This document shows positions 1 through 9,165 of a DNA stretch of 64,000 nucleotides, in pieces. The position numbers and the translations under genes are program-made. Under the pieces are notes generated by a model that was not told where the DNA came from, ran no database searches, and saw only the letters and a list, made by a program, of their open reading frames with translations. How positions within the stretch are numbered: position 1 is the first letter of the stretch; every line of letters begins with the position of its first letter. The DNA comes from JAEUMG01 sp046349315 (GTDB lineage: Bacteria; Pseudomonadota; Alphaproteobacteria; Rhizobiales; Aestuariivirgaceae): assembly GCA_046349315.1 (NCBI GenBank), contig JAXMCQ010000014.1, positions 62,001-126,000 on the forward strand. The letters run 5' to 3'.

Positions 1-1062
1 AACGTGCGCGGCGAGAGCATTCGAGGTTGCTCCAGCAACGGGTTCGTATTTGAAGCAGCCGACGCGCTCGAGGCGGGCTTCCTTCAGCCAATCGAGGAGG
101 TAGGTGAAGTCTTCTTCGGTTTCGCCCGGGAAGCCGACGATGAAACTCGAGCGGATGGCGAGATCGGGGCAGATCTTACGCCATGACGCGATGCGATCGA
201 GCACCTTCTCCTGGTTGGCGGGACGGCGCATCGCTTTGAGCACACGCGGGGAAGCATGCTGGAAGGGGATATCGAGATAGGGAAGTATCTTTCCCTCCGC
301 CATCAACGGGAAGATATCGTCGACATGCGGGTAGGGGTAGACATAGTGGAGCCGGACCCAAGCATCGAAGCTGCCAAGCTCGCGGACGAGATCGAAGAAC
401 TTGGCGCGCACTTCGCGGCCACGATACTTGCTCGCCGTATATTTGAGATCGAGGCCATAGGCGCTGGTATCCTGCGAGATGACCAGCAATTCCTTGACGC
501 CGGATTTGACGAGACGCTCGGCTTCGTAGAGCACCGAGGCGGCCGGGCGGCTGGCGAGATCGCCACGCAGGCTCGGTATGATGCAGAAGGAGCAGCGATT
601 GTTGCAGCCCTCGGAAATCTTCAAGTAAGCGTAATGCCGCGGGGTGAGGCGCAAGCCTTGCGGCGGGACGAGATCGAGCTTGGGATCGTGAACCGGCGGC
701 ACCGCCGCGTGGACGGCATTGACGACGGCTTCATATTGCTGCGGGCCGGTGACCGCGAGGACGTCCGGGTAGGCATCGGTGATCTGCTTGGCCTCGGCGC
801 CCATGCAGCCCGTCACGATGACGCGGCCATTCTCCTTCATCGCCTCCCCGATCGCCGAGAGCGACTCGGCTTTGGCTGAATCGAGGAAGCCGCAGGTATT
901 GACGATTACGACGTCGGCGCCGTCATAATCTTGCGAGAAGGTGTAGCCCTCGGCGCGGAGCTGCGACAGGATCCGCTCGGAATCGACGAGCGCCTTCGGG
1001 CAGCCGAGGCTGACAAGGCCCACTTTGGGCACGAGTTTGGATTTAGGCAGCAGTTCGTTCAT
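1..1062 (-). CDS. rimO: Ribosomal protein S12 methylthiotransferase RimO (3' end cut by window)
   Basis: Radical-SAM enzyme that methylthiolates an aspartate of ribosomal protein S12. Translating leftward from the ATG at 1062 gives 354 open codons running off the window. The N-terminal MTTase domain has the three expected cluster cysteines (SLGCPKALVDSE near residue 21, NTCGF near 57, TGCMG near 87). The radical-SAM cluster motif CNNRCSFC lies near residues 152-159. The last visible residues include VGCFKYEPVAGA, typical of RimO just before its TRAM domain, so roughly 80-90 residues, including TRAM, are outside the window. It lies 45 bp downstream of the NUDIX gene on the same strand and may be cotranscribed. 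Confidence 0.96.
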   Translation of the reverse strand, partial: MNELLPKSKLVPKVGLVSLGCPKALVDSERILSQLRAEGYTFSQDYDGADVVIVNTCGFLDSAKAESLSAIGEAMKENGRVIVTGCMGAEAKQITDAYPDVLAVTGPQQYEAVVNAVHAAVPPVHDPKLDLVPPQGLRLTPRHYAYLKISEGCNNRCSFCIIPSLRGDLASRPAASVLYEAERLVKSGVKELLVISQDTSAYGLDLKYTASKYRGREVRAKFFDLVRELGSFDAWVRLHYVYPYPHVDDIFPLMAEGKILPYLDIPFQHASPRVLKAMRRPANQEKVLDRIASWRKICPDLAIRSSFIVGFPGETEEDFTYLLDWLKEARLERVGCFKYEPVAGATSNALAAHV

Positions 1063-1107
1063 GGATGCGCGGTGTTTAGAGGAGAGGGCCGTGCTTGGCA
1101 AACTTGC

Positions 1108-1845
1108 CTAAACCAGGGTGTCTTCGCGCCACTTGCCCTGCAATTGGTACTGAAATGAGACCGGGTCAGTCAGGCCGGGCCAGCGCGCCGCGTCGAGGAT
1201 GGTGCGAAGCCGCCCAAGGATGTCGGCGGTGATCTGCGGCAGGTCGAGCGCCTTGGTCTCCTCGAAGGTGAACCAATGAGGCTTGAGCAGCTCGTCCGTG
1301 CCCGGCGTAATGGGGGCATCGAGATTGGCAAAATTGGCGGCGTCCACGACGAAGAAGCGAGAGTCAAACCGCCGGGTGCGGCCGGGGGGCGTGATGGCCC
1401 GGGCAAAGAAGTGCAGTGACGAAAGGCAGGGTGCGTAACCGGATCCAAGAAAAGCATCCCAGCCGCCGCCTGGCGAGCGAAGCGAGCCATCATGGACCTT
1501 TCCGACAATGAAGCCGGTTTCCTCGAAGGTCTCGCGCACGGCCGCTAGGGCCAACCCCCTGGCGCGCGCATTGCTGGCGCGACCGCGCATGCGATGGGTG
1601 AGGCGAGCGATCGTCTCGGGGGAGAGGTCATCGAGCGGCATCATCCGGCTGTCATGCGGATCGAGACGGCCGCCGGGAAACACGAACTTCCCCGGCATGA
1701 AGGCATGCGCCGCATGGCGCTGGCCGAGCAATATGCGCGGATGATGGTCGTCGCGCCTGACGACAATCAAGGTCGCGGAGTCGCGCGGGCGCTGAGGCTT
1801 TTCGAAGTGACGCGATTGGCGCAGTTCGGGATCGATGACAGACAC
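1108..1845 (-). CDS. NUDIX hydrolase
   Basis: A 245-residue NUDIX-family protein. Members hydrolyse a nucleoside diphosphate linked to another group; the substrate here cannot be told. The NUDIX box is recognisable around AAVRETFEETGFIVG (about residues 100-115), with GKFVFPGGRLDPHD upstream of it. A long insert separates these from the C-terminal part containing PHWFTFEETKALDLP, an arrangement seen in the larger alphaproteobacterial NUDIX proteins next to DUF983. The start is the ATG at 1845, only 6 bp after the DUF983 stop, so the two are probably one transcript continuing to rimO. Confidence 0.85.
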   Translation of the reverse strand: MSVIDPELRQSRHFEKPQRPRDSATLIVVRRDDHHPRILLGQRHAAHAFMPGKFVFPGGRLDPHDSRMMPLDDLSPETIARLTHRMRGRASNARARGLALAAVRETFEETGFIVGKVHDGSLRSPGGGWDAFLGSGYAPCLSSLHFFARAITPPGRTRRFDSRFFVVDAANFANLDAPITPGTDELLKPHWFTFEETKALDLPQITADILGRLRTILDAARWPGLTDPVSFQYQLQGKWREDTLV

Positions 1846-1851
1846 GGCCCT

Positions 1852-2301
1852 CTATGCGGGGCTGGCAGGGTCCTTGTCCAGCGTCGCATTGGCGGGATTG
1901 CCTCCCGCGGCATAGTCGAAGCCGTGCATCCTGAGCGCCCATTGCATGGCGACCACCGCACCCTTGACGCGCGGCATCAGAAACACCGTCAGCATCAGCG
2001 TGACGATCAAAGTGGCGCTGATAAACCAGACCATATTTGGATGCCAGATCTTCTCGATGACGAGGACGAGCGGGATCACGATGTGACCGGCGATGAAGAC
2101 CGTGAAATAGGGTGGCGCGTCATCGGCACGGTGATGGTGCAGTTCCTCATGGCAATGGGGGCAGGTGTCGGCGACTTTGAGAAAGCGCGCAAACATGCTG
2201 CCTTCGCCGCAGGCCGGGCAACGCATGAGGAAGCCGTGCAGCATGGCGTGGCTCCAGGAGCGGTCATTGCCGATCGGGGCGTGATCAAGGATATCGGTCA
2301 T
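1852..2301 (-). CDS. DUF983 family membrane protein
   Basis: A 149-residue DUF983 protein of unknown function. A short N-terminal zinc-ribbon-like segment carries two CxxC knuckles (RCPACGEG near residue 28 and CPHCHEE near 47). Two hydrophobic helices follow (about residues 66-84 and 90-109), then a short charged C-terminal tail. The pattern matches DUF983, which in alphaproteobacteria commonly sits beside a NUDIX gene and rnr, as here. It is the first gene of a leftward group (DUF983, NUDIX, perhaps rimO) and is divergent from chorismate mutase across a 121-bp gap that must hold both promoters; no clear promoter motif was identified there. Confidence 0.85.
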   Translation of the reverse strand: MTDILDHAPIGNDRSWSHAMLHGFLMRCPACGEGSMFARFLKVADTCPHCHEELHHHRADDAPPYFTVFIAGHIVIPLVLVIEKIWHPNMVWFISATLIVTLMLTVFLMPRVKGAVVAMQWALRMHGFDYAAGGNPANATLDKDPASPA

Positions 2302-2422
2302 GCGGCCAAGATGGCGTCTATCCTATTGAGTTTATAGGGTACGGCACGCCGCGCGACGACCTGCCGCAAGCGGGCATGTTCTCTCGGCGGTAACCATCGT
2401 ACTGGACAATGAGGAGGCCTTC

Positions 2423-2764
2423 ATGACCAACCGCCCGGCTCGCCGCTCGCCAGAGGCCTGCAGCAGCATGGAAGAGTTGCGGATCGAAATTGACAAGATC
2501 GATTCTGAACTGGTTGGGCTGATCGCCGAGCGAGCCCGCTTCATCGACAGGGCGATCGCCCTGAAAAAGCGCGATGGGCTGCCCGCCTATATTCCACAGC
2601 GCGTGGAAGAGGTCGTCGCCAATGTCCGAAAGACGGCGCGCGATTTGGGTGCGCCGGAACATGTCGTGGAAACGGTCTGGCGGGTCATGGTTGACGAATT
2701 CATCGCAATCGAGAGCGGACGTCTAGCGGGGCCGTCGGCCGTGCTTGACACGCCGCAGCGGTGA
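2423..2764 (+). CDS. Chorismate mutase, AroQ-type helical domain
   Basis: A 113-residue protein matching the all-alpha chorismate mutase type II fold, which converts chorismate to prephenate (phenylalanine/tyrosine synthesis). The core from about residue 17 (MEELRIEIDKIDSELVGLI) has the expected helix with an Arg near the start. It is followed by RARFIDRAIALKKRDG and PQRVEEVV, matching substrate-contacting Arg/Lys positions of the AroQ family. It is a stand-alone domain with no dehydratase or dehydrogenase fused. A strong ribosome site (gaggagg, about 2411-2417) precedes the ATG at 2423. Its last 42 bp overlap the 3' end of rnr on the opposite strand; both coding ends look genuine. Confidence 0.88.
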   Translation: MTNRPARRSPEACSSMEELRIEIDKIDSELVGLIAERARFIDRAIALKKRDGLPAYIPQRVEEVVANVRKTARDLGAPEHVVETVWRVMVDEFIAIESGRLAGPSAVLDTPQR

Positions 2765-4963
2765 GGCGGGCTTTCCGGAGCGTCCTTCCGAAACCATCTC
2801 GAAGCGCATGCCGCCCGAAACCGGGGTTGCTTCGATAAGGCGAACTTCGACGCGATCGCCAAGCTGGAAGGTTTCTCCCGACTTCTCTCCGATGAGAGCA
2901 TGGCGGGTCTGGTCGTATACGAAGTACTCGCGCCCCAGAGTTGATACGGGCACGAAGCCATCGGCGCCTGACTCGGTGAGAGTGACGAAGAGACCAGCGC
3001 CAACCACGCCGCTGATCCGCGCGCGGAAGTTCGATCCGGTCTGGCCGGCGAGGTGCGCGGCAATGAGACGATCAATCGTTTCGCGCTCGGCTGCCATGGC
3101 GCGCCGTTCGGCGCCTGAAACCAGATCAGCCGTATCGGGCAGGCGGGATATGTCTTCCGCAGTGAGGCCGTCCTGCCCCAGGCCCAGAGCGCTGATCAGT
3201 CCGCGATGGACGATGAGATCGGCATAGCGGCGGATCGGCGAGGTGAAGTGCGCATAGCGCCGCAATGTGAGGCCGAAATGGCCCTTGTTCTCCGGCGCAT
3301 AGACAGCCTGGGCCTGGGTGCGCAGGACAATCTCGTTGACGACGTGCTGGTATTCCTTGCCGGCAGCGGCCGCGAGAATGCGATTGAAATGCTTCGGCCG
3401 CATGACCTGGCCGAGCGGCAGACTCAAGCCGACGGTCTTGAGAAATTCGGACAGTGCGACGAGCTTCTCGCGGGTCGGAGGTTCGTGGATGCGGTAGAGC
3501 AGGGGTGTGGTCTTGGCCTCCAGCGTCTCGGCTGCGGCGACATTGGCCTGGATCATGAATTCTTCGATGAGCTTGTGGGCGTCGAGCCGCTCAGGCGTGA
3601 CGACGCGTTCGACGAGGCCGTGAGCGTCAAGGATGAGCTTGCGTTCCGGCAAATCGAGTTCGAGCGGCTCGCGGCGGCGGCGTCCCTTCATCAGCACGTC
3701 ATAGGCATGCCAAAGCGGGCGCAGGACAGGCTCGACGAGCATTTCCGTTTTGGCGTTCGGGCTGCCGTCGATCGCGGCCTGCGCCTCTTGATAGGAGAGC
3801 TTCGCCGCCGAGCGCATGATGACGCGGTCGAACCGGTGGCTCCTCTTCGTACCCGAGGCATCGAAGGTCATAATGCAGGCGAGAGCCGGGCGATCCTCTT
3901 TCTCCCGCAGCGAACAGAGATCATTGGAGATGCGTTCGGGGAGCATCGGAACGACGCGATCGGGGAAATAGACCGAATTGCCGCGGATACGGGCCTCGCG
4001 ATCGAGCGCGGTCCCGGAGCGGACATAGGCTGCGACATCGGCAATGGCGACGATGACTTTGACGCCGCCCGGGTTGGCCGGATCGTCATCTGGTTCGGCC
4101 CAGACTGCATCGTCGTGATCGCGCGCGTCGGGCGGGTCGATGGTAATCAACGGGACCTTGCGCAGATCCGTCCGGCCGGCCGGCGAGAAGGGCTTGAGTG
4201 CGACGGTTTCGGCGAGAACGCGCTCGGGAAAGCTGTCTGGAATGCCGTGCTGGTGAATGGCTATCAGCGAAATGTTGCGCTGATCCTCCATGCTGCCGAG
4301 ACGTTCACGAACCCGCGCAGTTGCGCTGCCGCGCCCCGCACCGTTGCGAATCTCGGCTGCAACAAGTTCGCCATTGAGGGCGCCGTTTTCGTCACCCGGC
4401 TGCACGCGCAGATCGTGCCGCGCCTTCTTGTCGACCGGAATGATGAGAGCGCCGTGACCCTTCGTGGCCCGGAAGATTCCGAGCACGCGTTTTCCCGTGT
4501 CGGCCAGCCGGCGCACGATCCGTGCCTTGAACGGCCAGGCGGGATCCGAGGTCGGTTCGATCTTGGCGAGGATGCGCTCGCCGCGGGCCGGCGGCTGCAT
4601 GTCTTCGCGGCTTGAGCCAGCGCCGGCTTCGATCAGAATGCGTGGCGGCTTGCCGAGGACGGTTTCGTCCCATTCGAGCGGCACCCCGATCAACTCGCCA
4701 TCGGGATCGACACCGACGACTTCGACGGCGGCGATCGGAGGCAGTGTCGAAGTGTCGATGAGCCTGCGATGGCGACGGGCGATCTTGCCCTGGTTCGCAA
4801 GATCCTTGAGCATCGCTTTCAGCGCAATGCGATCGCTGCCCTTGATGGCAAAGGCGCGTCCAATCTCGCGCTTGCCGGCTCTGCCGCCGCTTGCCTGCAC
4901 GAATTCGAGTAGTTCAGCCTCGCTGGGCAGTCCTGAAGGCTTCGACTTGCCGCGCTTGGCCAA
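2723..4963 (-). CDS. rnr: Ribonuclease R
   Basis: A 3'-to-5' processive exoribonuclease of the RNase II/R superfamily, 746 residues, in RNA turnover and rRNA quality control. Visible in order: an N-terminal winged-helix-like segment (GKREIGRAFAIKG near 33), cold-shock/OB regions, the RNB catalytic block with DPPDARDHDDAVW (near 275) carrying the metal-binding aspartates, and a C-terminal S1 domain ending in a basic tail (KHGRRPR). The start is TTG at 4963, immediately after the topA TAA with no intervening base. No ATG is available, and the sequence from MAKRGKSK matches the family N-terminus, so translation is probably coupled to topA. The end overlaps the convergent chorismate mutase gene. 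Confidence 0.95.
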   Translation of the reverse strand: MAKRGKSKPSGLPSEAELLEFVQASGGRAGKREIGRAFAIKGSDRIALKAMLKDLANQGKIARRHRRLIDTSTLPPIAAVEVVGVDPDGELIGVPLEWDETVLGKPPRILIEAGAGSSREDMQPPARGERILAKIEPTSDPAWPFKARIVRRLADTGKRVLGIFRATKGHGALIIPVDKKARHDLRVQPGDENGALNGELVAAEIRNGAGRGSATARVRERLGSMEDQRNISLIAIHQHGIPDSFPERVLAETVALKPFSPAGRTDLRKVPLITIDPPDARDHDDAVWAEPDDDPANPGGVKVIVAIADVAAYVRSGTALDREARIRGNSVYFPDRVVPMLPERISNDLCSLREKEDRPALACIMTFDASGTKRSHRFDRVIMRSAAKLSYQEAQAAIDGSPNAKTEMLVEPVLRPLWHAYDVLMKGRRRREPLELDLPERKLILDAHGLVERVVTPERLDAHKLIEEFMIQANVAAAETLEAKTTPLLYRIHEPPTREKLVALSEFLKTVGLSLPLGQVMRPKHFNRILAAAAGKEYQHVVNEIVLRTQAQAVYAPENKGHFGLTLRRYAHFTSPIRRYADLIVHRGLISALGLGQDGLTAEDISRLPDTADLVSGAERRAMAAERETIDRLIAAHLAGQTGSNFRARISGVVGAGLFVTLTESGADGFVPVSTLGREYFVYDQTRHALIGEKSGETFQLGDRVEVRLIEATPVSGGMRFEMVSEGRSGKPASPLRRVKHGRRPR

Positions 4964-7621
4964 TTAGGCGTCCGCGGCGCCGGCCGCGGCTTTCTTGCGG
5001 GTACGCTTGGCCGGCGTCTTGGCGGCGCGCTTTGCCGGCGCCTTGGCTGCACCGCTGCGCTTGGTCGTCTTGCCATTGGAGGCACGTGCCGGCTTTCTGC
5101 CGCCACCGCCCTTGGCCGCGCGTGCGGCGATCAGTGCGAGCGCTTCTTCGAGCGTCAGCTCTTCAGGTGCCTTATCGCGCGGCAATGTTGCGTTCACGGC
5201 GCCATGCTTCACATAAGGGCCGAAGCGGCCGGACATGATCTGGATGTTTCCACCACCATCGGGGTGTGGGCCCAGATCCTTGAGCGCTCCCGGCCGCACC
5301 CGCGCGCCCTTGGCGCGCTTCTGCGCCAAGAGGTCGACGGCACGATTGATGCCGACGGTGAACACCTCTTCAGGGGATTCGAGCGTTGCGTAGGAACCGT
5401 CGTGCAGGATGAAGGGTCCGAAGCGACCGAAATTCGTGACGATCGGCTTTCCGGATTCGGGATGGATGCCAATCTCGCGCGGCAAAGAGAGGAACTTCAA
5501 TGCGGTCTCAAGATCGATTTGGCTCGGATCATAGCCCTTGGGGATCGAGGCGCGTCTTGGCTTCTCACCCTCAACCGCTTCGCCAAGCTGGAGATAAGGA
5601 CCGAAACGTCCTTCGCGGCGCGTAACCTTTTCCCCGGTTTCAGGATCGACACCAAGCTCGAGGCCTTCGGCCGGCACTGCTGCCTTGTCGCCGCCTTCGG
5701 GCGCCGTGAGCGGTCTGGTGTAACGGCATTCCGGATAGTTCGAGCAGCCGACGAAGGAGCCGAACTTGCCGAGCTTGAGCGACAACTGGCCGTTCGCGCA
5801 GGACGGGCAGGCGCGCGGATCGCCGCCGGCCGCAGTCGGCGGAAATATGTGAGGTGCCAGGATGACGTTCAGCGCGTCGAGCACTTCGGAGACGCGCAGG
5901 TCCTTGATCTCACCAAGCGCGGCAGTGAAATCCCGCCAGAAATCGCGAAGGACCTGGCGCCAGTCCACCTCGCCGTTCGAAACGCGGTCGAGCTGTTCTT
6001 CCAGATTGGCCGTGAAATCATATTCAACGTAGCGGCCGAAGAAGGATTCGAGGAAGGCAGTGACAATGCGGCCCTTATCCTCGGGGATCAGGCGTTTCTT
6101 TTCCAAGCGGACATAGCCGCGATCGCGCAGCACAGTGAGGATGGCGGTGTAGGTCGACGGCCGACCGATGCCCAATTCCTCCATCTTCTTGATGAGCGAG
6201 GCTTCGGAATAGCGCGGCGGCGGTTCGGTAAAATGCTGTTGCGCCGCGATCTTGCGCACGCCGACAGCATCGCCGCGCGAGAGAGGCGGAAGACGCCTTG
6301 AATCCTCGTCCTCCTCGTCGTCGAGGCCTTCCTGGTAGAGCTTCAGGAAGCCATCGAATTTGACGACGGAACCGGTGGCGCGGAACGTGTAGCGCTTGCC
6401 GTCATTGCCCGTTGTGATGAGGTCGGCGGTGGTCCGCTCAATCTCGGCACTTTCCATCTGGCTTGCGACGGTGCGCTTCCAGATCAATTCATAGAGTGCG
6501 TATTGCTCGGGCTCGAGCGCACGCTTCACATGCTCGGGGAAGCGCATCAGGTCAGTCGGGCGGATGGCCTCGTGGGCTTCCTGCGCGTTCTTCGCCTTGG
6601 TCGTGTATTGGCGCGGAACCGACGGCAGATAAGGTTCGCCGAAGGCCTTGAGGATGGCGTTGCGTGCGGCCGCAATAGCTTCGCCGGCGATCTCTACGCC
6701 GTCAGTACGCATATAGGTGATGAGACCAACCGTCTCGCCGCCGATATTGACGCCCTCATAGAGCCGCTGGGCGATCTGCATGGTGCGCGCAGACGACATG
6801 CCGAGCTTGCGGGAGGCCTCCTGCTGCAGCGTGGCGGTGCGGAAGGGCGCGAAGGGATGGCGCTTGACCGGCTTGCTCTCTACGGATTCAACCGTGAAGC
6901 GAGTCCCCTTCAGCGCGGCTTCAATGGCGCGCGCCGAGGCTTCATTCGGAATGTCGAACTTGCCCAGTTTCTTGCCGTCGATCGCCGACAGGCGGGCGGA
7001 AAAGAGGTCGCCGCGGCCGGTGGCGAAGTCGCCTTCAATCGTCCAGTATTCCTGCGCCTTGAAGGCCTCGATCTCGAGTTCGCGGTCGCAAATCAACCGC
7101 AGGGCGACCGACTGAACGCGCCCGGCCGAGCGGGCGCCGGGCAGTTTACGCCACAGCATGGGCGACAGGCTGAAGCCCACCAGATAATCTAGGGCGCGAC
7201 GGGCCAGATAGGCATCCACCAGATCGGGGTCGATCTTGCGGGGATGCTGCATCGCATCAAGAACCGACTGCTTGGTGATCGCGTTAAAAACGACCCGCTG
7301 CACGGGCTTATCCTTGACGACACCTTTCTTGCGAAGAATCTCGAGTACGTGCCAGGAAATCGCCTCGCCCTCGCGATCAGGGTCGGTGGCGAGGATCAAG
7401 CGATCGCTGTCCTTCAGCGCCTGGGCGATCTCCGACATGTGCTTGGCGGACTTCGCATCGACGTCCCAGGACATCGCGAAATCCTCGTCGGGACGAACCG
7501 ATCCATCCTTCGACGGCAGGTCGCGGACATGGCCATAGGAGGCAAGAACGGTGAAGCCCTTGCCCAAATACTTGTTGATTGTCTTGGCCTTAGACGGAGA
7601 TTCGACGACGACTACAGTCAT
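4964..7621 (-). CDS. topA: DNA topoisomerase I
   Basis: Type IA topoisomerase that relaxes negative supercoils, 885 residues. The N-terminal TOPRIM domain has VVVESPSKAKTINKYLGKG and the acidic DPDREGEAISWH motif. The active-site tyrosine lies in LITYMRTDG (near residue 305). The C-terminal half has one zinc-ribbon-like unit (CPSCANG...CSNYPEC, near 605-635). It is followed by repeated topoisomerase C-terminal modules seen as GRFGPYLQLG, GRFGPFILHDG and GRFGPYVKHG. The last about 50 residues are Lys/Ala/Arg-rich and probably unstructured, a common alphaproteobacterial extension. It leads a topA-rnr unit and is divergent from the small gene at 7802. Confidence 0.97.
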   Translation of the reverse strand: MTVVVVESPSKAKTINKYLGKGFTVLASYGHVRDLPSKDGSVRPDEDFAMSWDVDAKSAKHMSEIAQALKDSDRLILATDPDREGEAISWHVLEILRKKGVVKDKPVQRVVFNAITKQSVLDAMQHPRKIDPDLVDAYLARRALDYLVGFSLSPMLWRKLPGARSAGRVQSVALRLICDRELEIEAFKAQEYWTIEGDFATGRGDLFSARLSAIDGKKLGKFDIPNEASARAIEAALKGTRFTVESVESKPVKRHPFAPFRTATLQQEASRKLGMSSARTMQIAQRLYEGVNIGGETVGLITYMRTDGVEIAGEAIAAARNAILKAFGEPYLPSVPRQYTTKAKNAQEAHEAIRPTDLMRFPEHVKRALEPEQYALYELIWKRTVASQMESAEIERTTADLITTGNDGKRYTFRATGSVVKFDGFLKLYQEGLDDEEDEDSRRLPPLSRGDAVGVRKIAAQQHFTEPPPRYSEASLIKKMEELGIGRPSTYTAILTVLRDRGYVRLEKKRLIPEDKGRIVTAFLESFFGRYVEYDFTANLEEQLDRVSNGEVDWRQVLRDFWRDFTAALGEIKDLRVSEVLDALNVILAPHIFPPTAAGGDPRACPSCANGQLSLKLGKFGSFVGCSNYPECRYTRPLTAPEGGDKAAVPAEGLELGVDPETGEKVTRREGRFGPYLQLGEAVEGEKPRRASIPKGYDPSQIDLETALKFLSLPREIGIHPESGKPIVTNFGRFGPFILHDGSYATLESPEEVFTVGINRAVDLLAQKRAKGARVRPGALKDLGPHPDGGGNIQIMSGRFGPYVKHGAVNATLPRDKAPEELTLEEALALIAARAAKGGGGRKPARASNGKTTKRSGAAKAPAKRAAKTPAKRTRKKAAAGAADA

Positions 7622-7801
7622 TTAGCCTGCGATTTTTCGATGTGAGGGCATCGCCTCATATAGGGATCGCTGCGGTGCCGCAAGAACCCCACCATCTAAA
7701 GTTCCCCTTGGTTATTTGTTCCGCAATGACAATTTTAGGTTTCTTTCGCGACGCAAGGACACGCTTATATTGTATTCCTGTGTATTTTGGGAACGGGGCT
7801 C

Positions 7802-8083
7802 ATGGCCGCAAAAAAAGCCGGAAAAAGCGGTTCGTCGGGGGGATTTTCGGAGCAGGGAGAGGCCTTTCAGCCGCGCAGTCTGGCGCGTGCGGAGGCTACT
7901 GAATGTGCCCATTACATTGCCGATCTGAGCCTCGAACTGCGCAATCTGGCGCGTAGAAACGGGCTCAAATTCCTGGCGCAACTCCTTGAAATGGCTTTCC
8001 AAGAGGCCTTTTTGATCGCGCACAGGACGCCGCCCACCGAGGCCGATCTAAGACCCTCCGGTCAGGCGAGGGAAACGAGCTGA
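7802..8083 (+). CDS. Small conserved-looking hypothetical protein
   Basis: A 93-residue soluble protein of no recognised function. The ATG at 7802 opens MAAKKAGKSG; an in-frame TTG at 7787 is a weaker alternative. The first 30 residues are Lys/Gly/Ser-rich and probably disordered. The middle (about 40-70) is one or two amphipathic helices built around YIADLSLELRNLARR and FLAQLLEMAFQEAF, with no signal peptide or membrane helix. It is the only rightward gene between topA and dprA; its 3' end overlaps the convergent dprA by 22 bp. The helix block looks like a conserved alphaproteobacterial family known to me only as uncharacterised. Confidence 0.7.
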   Translation: MAAKKAGKSGSSGGFSEQGEAFQPRSLARAEATECAHYIADLSLELRNLARRNGLKFLAQLLEMAFQEAFLIAHRTPPTEADLRPSGQARETS

Positions 8084-9165
8084 CCGGCTTGCCTGGTAAC
8101 TTTTCCGGCCAATTCCAGCTCAAGAAGGACGGTCACGACCACGGAGGGCGAGGCACCGCTTTCACGGATAAGTGTATCGAGATCGACCGCTACGGGGCTC
8201 AGGAGGCTTGTGATCCGCGACCTGTCCGTCTCGCTTGTCTGGGTTGACGATAGGTCATAGGCCGGTTCCGGGACGAACGGAGCGGCGAGGGCGCGTGGCT
8301 GCTGTCCCAGAGCCTCGAGGATATCGTCGACGGACGTTACCAAGGTCGCGCCTTCGCGGATGAGCCGATTAGTCCCTTGCGCGCGCGGATCGAGCGGCGA
8401 TCCCGGCACGGCAAACACGTCGCGCCCCTGTTCGCCGGCGAGACGGGCCGTGATGAGCGAACCCGACCGCAAGGCGGCTTCGACGATAATCACGCCAAGA
8501 CTGGTGCCGGAGATGATGCGGTTGCGGCGCGGGAAATGCACCCCGCGAGGAACGGTTCCGGGCAGCATTTCGGATATGAGGGCACCGGTCTCGCCGATCT
8601 TCGCCTGTAGCTGATCATTTTCGGGCGGGTAGATGATGTCGATTCCGCCGGCGAGAACGGCGACCGTCCCTGATGAAAGCGCGCCTTGATGTGCAGCCGT
8701 GTCGATACCACGCGCGAGGCCCGAAACGATGACATAGCCGGCCTGGCCAAGTTCACTCGCGAGGTTGCGCGCGAACTTGCAACCCAAGGCGGAAGCATTG
8801 CGCGCGCCGACGATCGCGAGGCAAGGGCGATCGACGAGTTCTATATCGCCCTTGATCGTCAAGAATGGCGGCGGGAGATCGACTTGGCGCAATAGCGTCG
8901 GATAGCCGGGCTCATCCCACGTGACGAAGGCTGCGCCAAAGTGTTCCGCCCGTTCGATTGCGGCTTCGGCGTCTTCGACTGCAAAAATGCGCAAGGGCCG
9001 CGTCATGCCGCCCCGACGCGATATCTCCGGCAGGGCCTCCAAAGCGTCGGTTGCCGTGCCGTAGTGCCTTAGAAGGTGGTCGAATGTCGCAGATCCGACA
9101 TTCTCGCTCATAGCAAGCCTGATCCACGCCAGTTTCTCAGCCGGCGTGGCAGGCTTGTGCTTCAT
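8062..9165 (-). CDS. dprA: DNA-processing protein DprA
   Basis: DprA/Smf-family protein, which loads RecA on incoming single-stranded DNA during natural transformation; 367 residues from the ATG at 9165. The Rossmann-like DprA core shows IVGARNASALG, VIVSGLARGIDTAAH and LAGGIDIIYPPEN (about residues 115-230). A C-terminal DprA winged-helix (about 305-365) contains VDLDTLIRESGASPSVV. An in-frame extension to 9303 would lie inside plsY and has no family similarity, so it was rejected. The ATG overlaps the plsY stop by four bases (ATGA), indicating translational coupling. The gene is present in many bacteria not known to be competent. Confidence 0.94.
   Translation of the reverse strand: MKHKPATPAEKLAWIRLAMSENVGSATFDHLLRHYGTATDALEALPEISRRGGMTRPLRIFAVEDAEAAIERAEHFGAAFVTWDEPGYPTLLRQVDLPPPFLTIKGDIELVDRPCLAIVGARNASALGCKFARNLASELGQAGYVIVSGLARGIDTAAHQGALSSGTVAVLAGGIDIIYPPENDQLQAKIGETGALISEMLPGTVPRGVHFPRRNRIISGTSLGVIIVEAALRSGSLITARLAGEQGRDVFAVPGSPLDPRAQGTNRLIREGATLVTSVDDILEALGQQPRALAAPFVPEPAYDLSSTQTSETDRSRITSLLSPVAVDLDTLIRESGASPSVVVTVLLELELAGKVTRQAGQLVSLA

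Noticed and set aside
3206..4615. 469-codon plus-strand open frame inside rnr
   Set aside because: Antisense to RNase R with no motifs or ribosome site.
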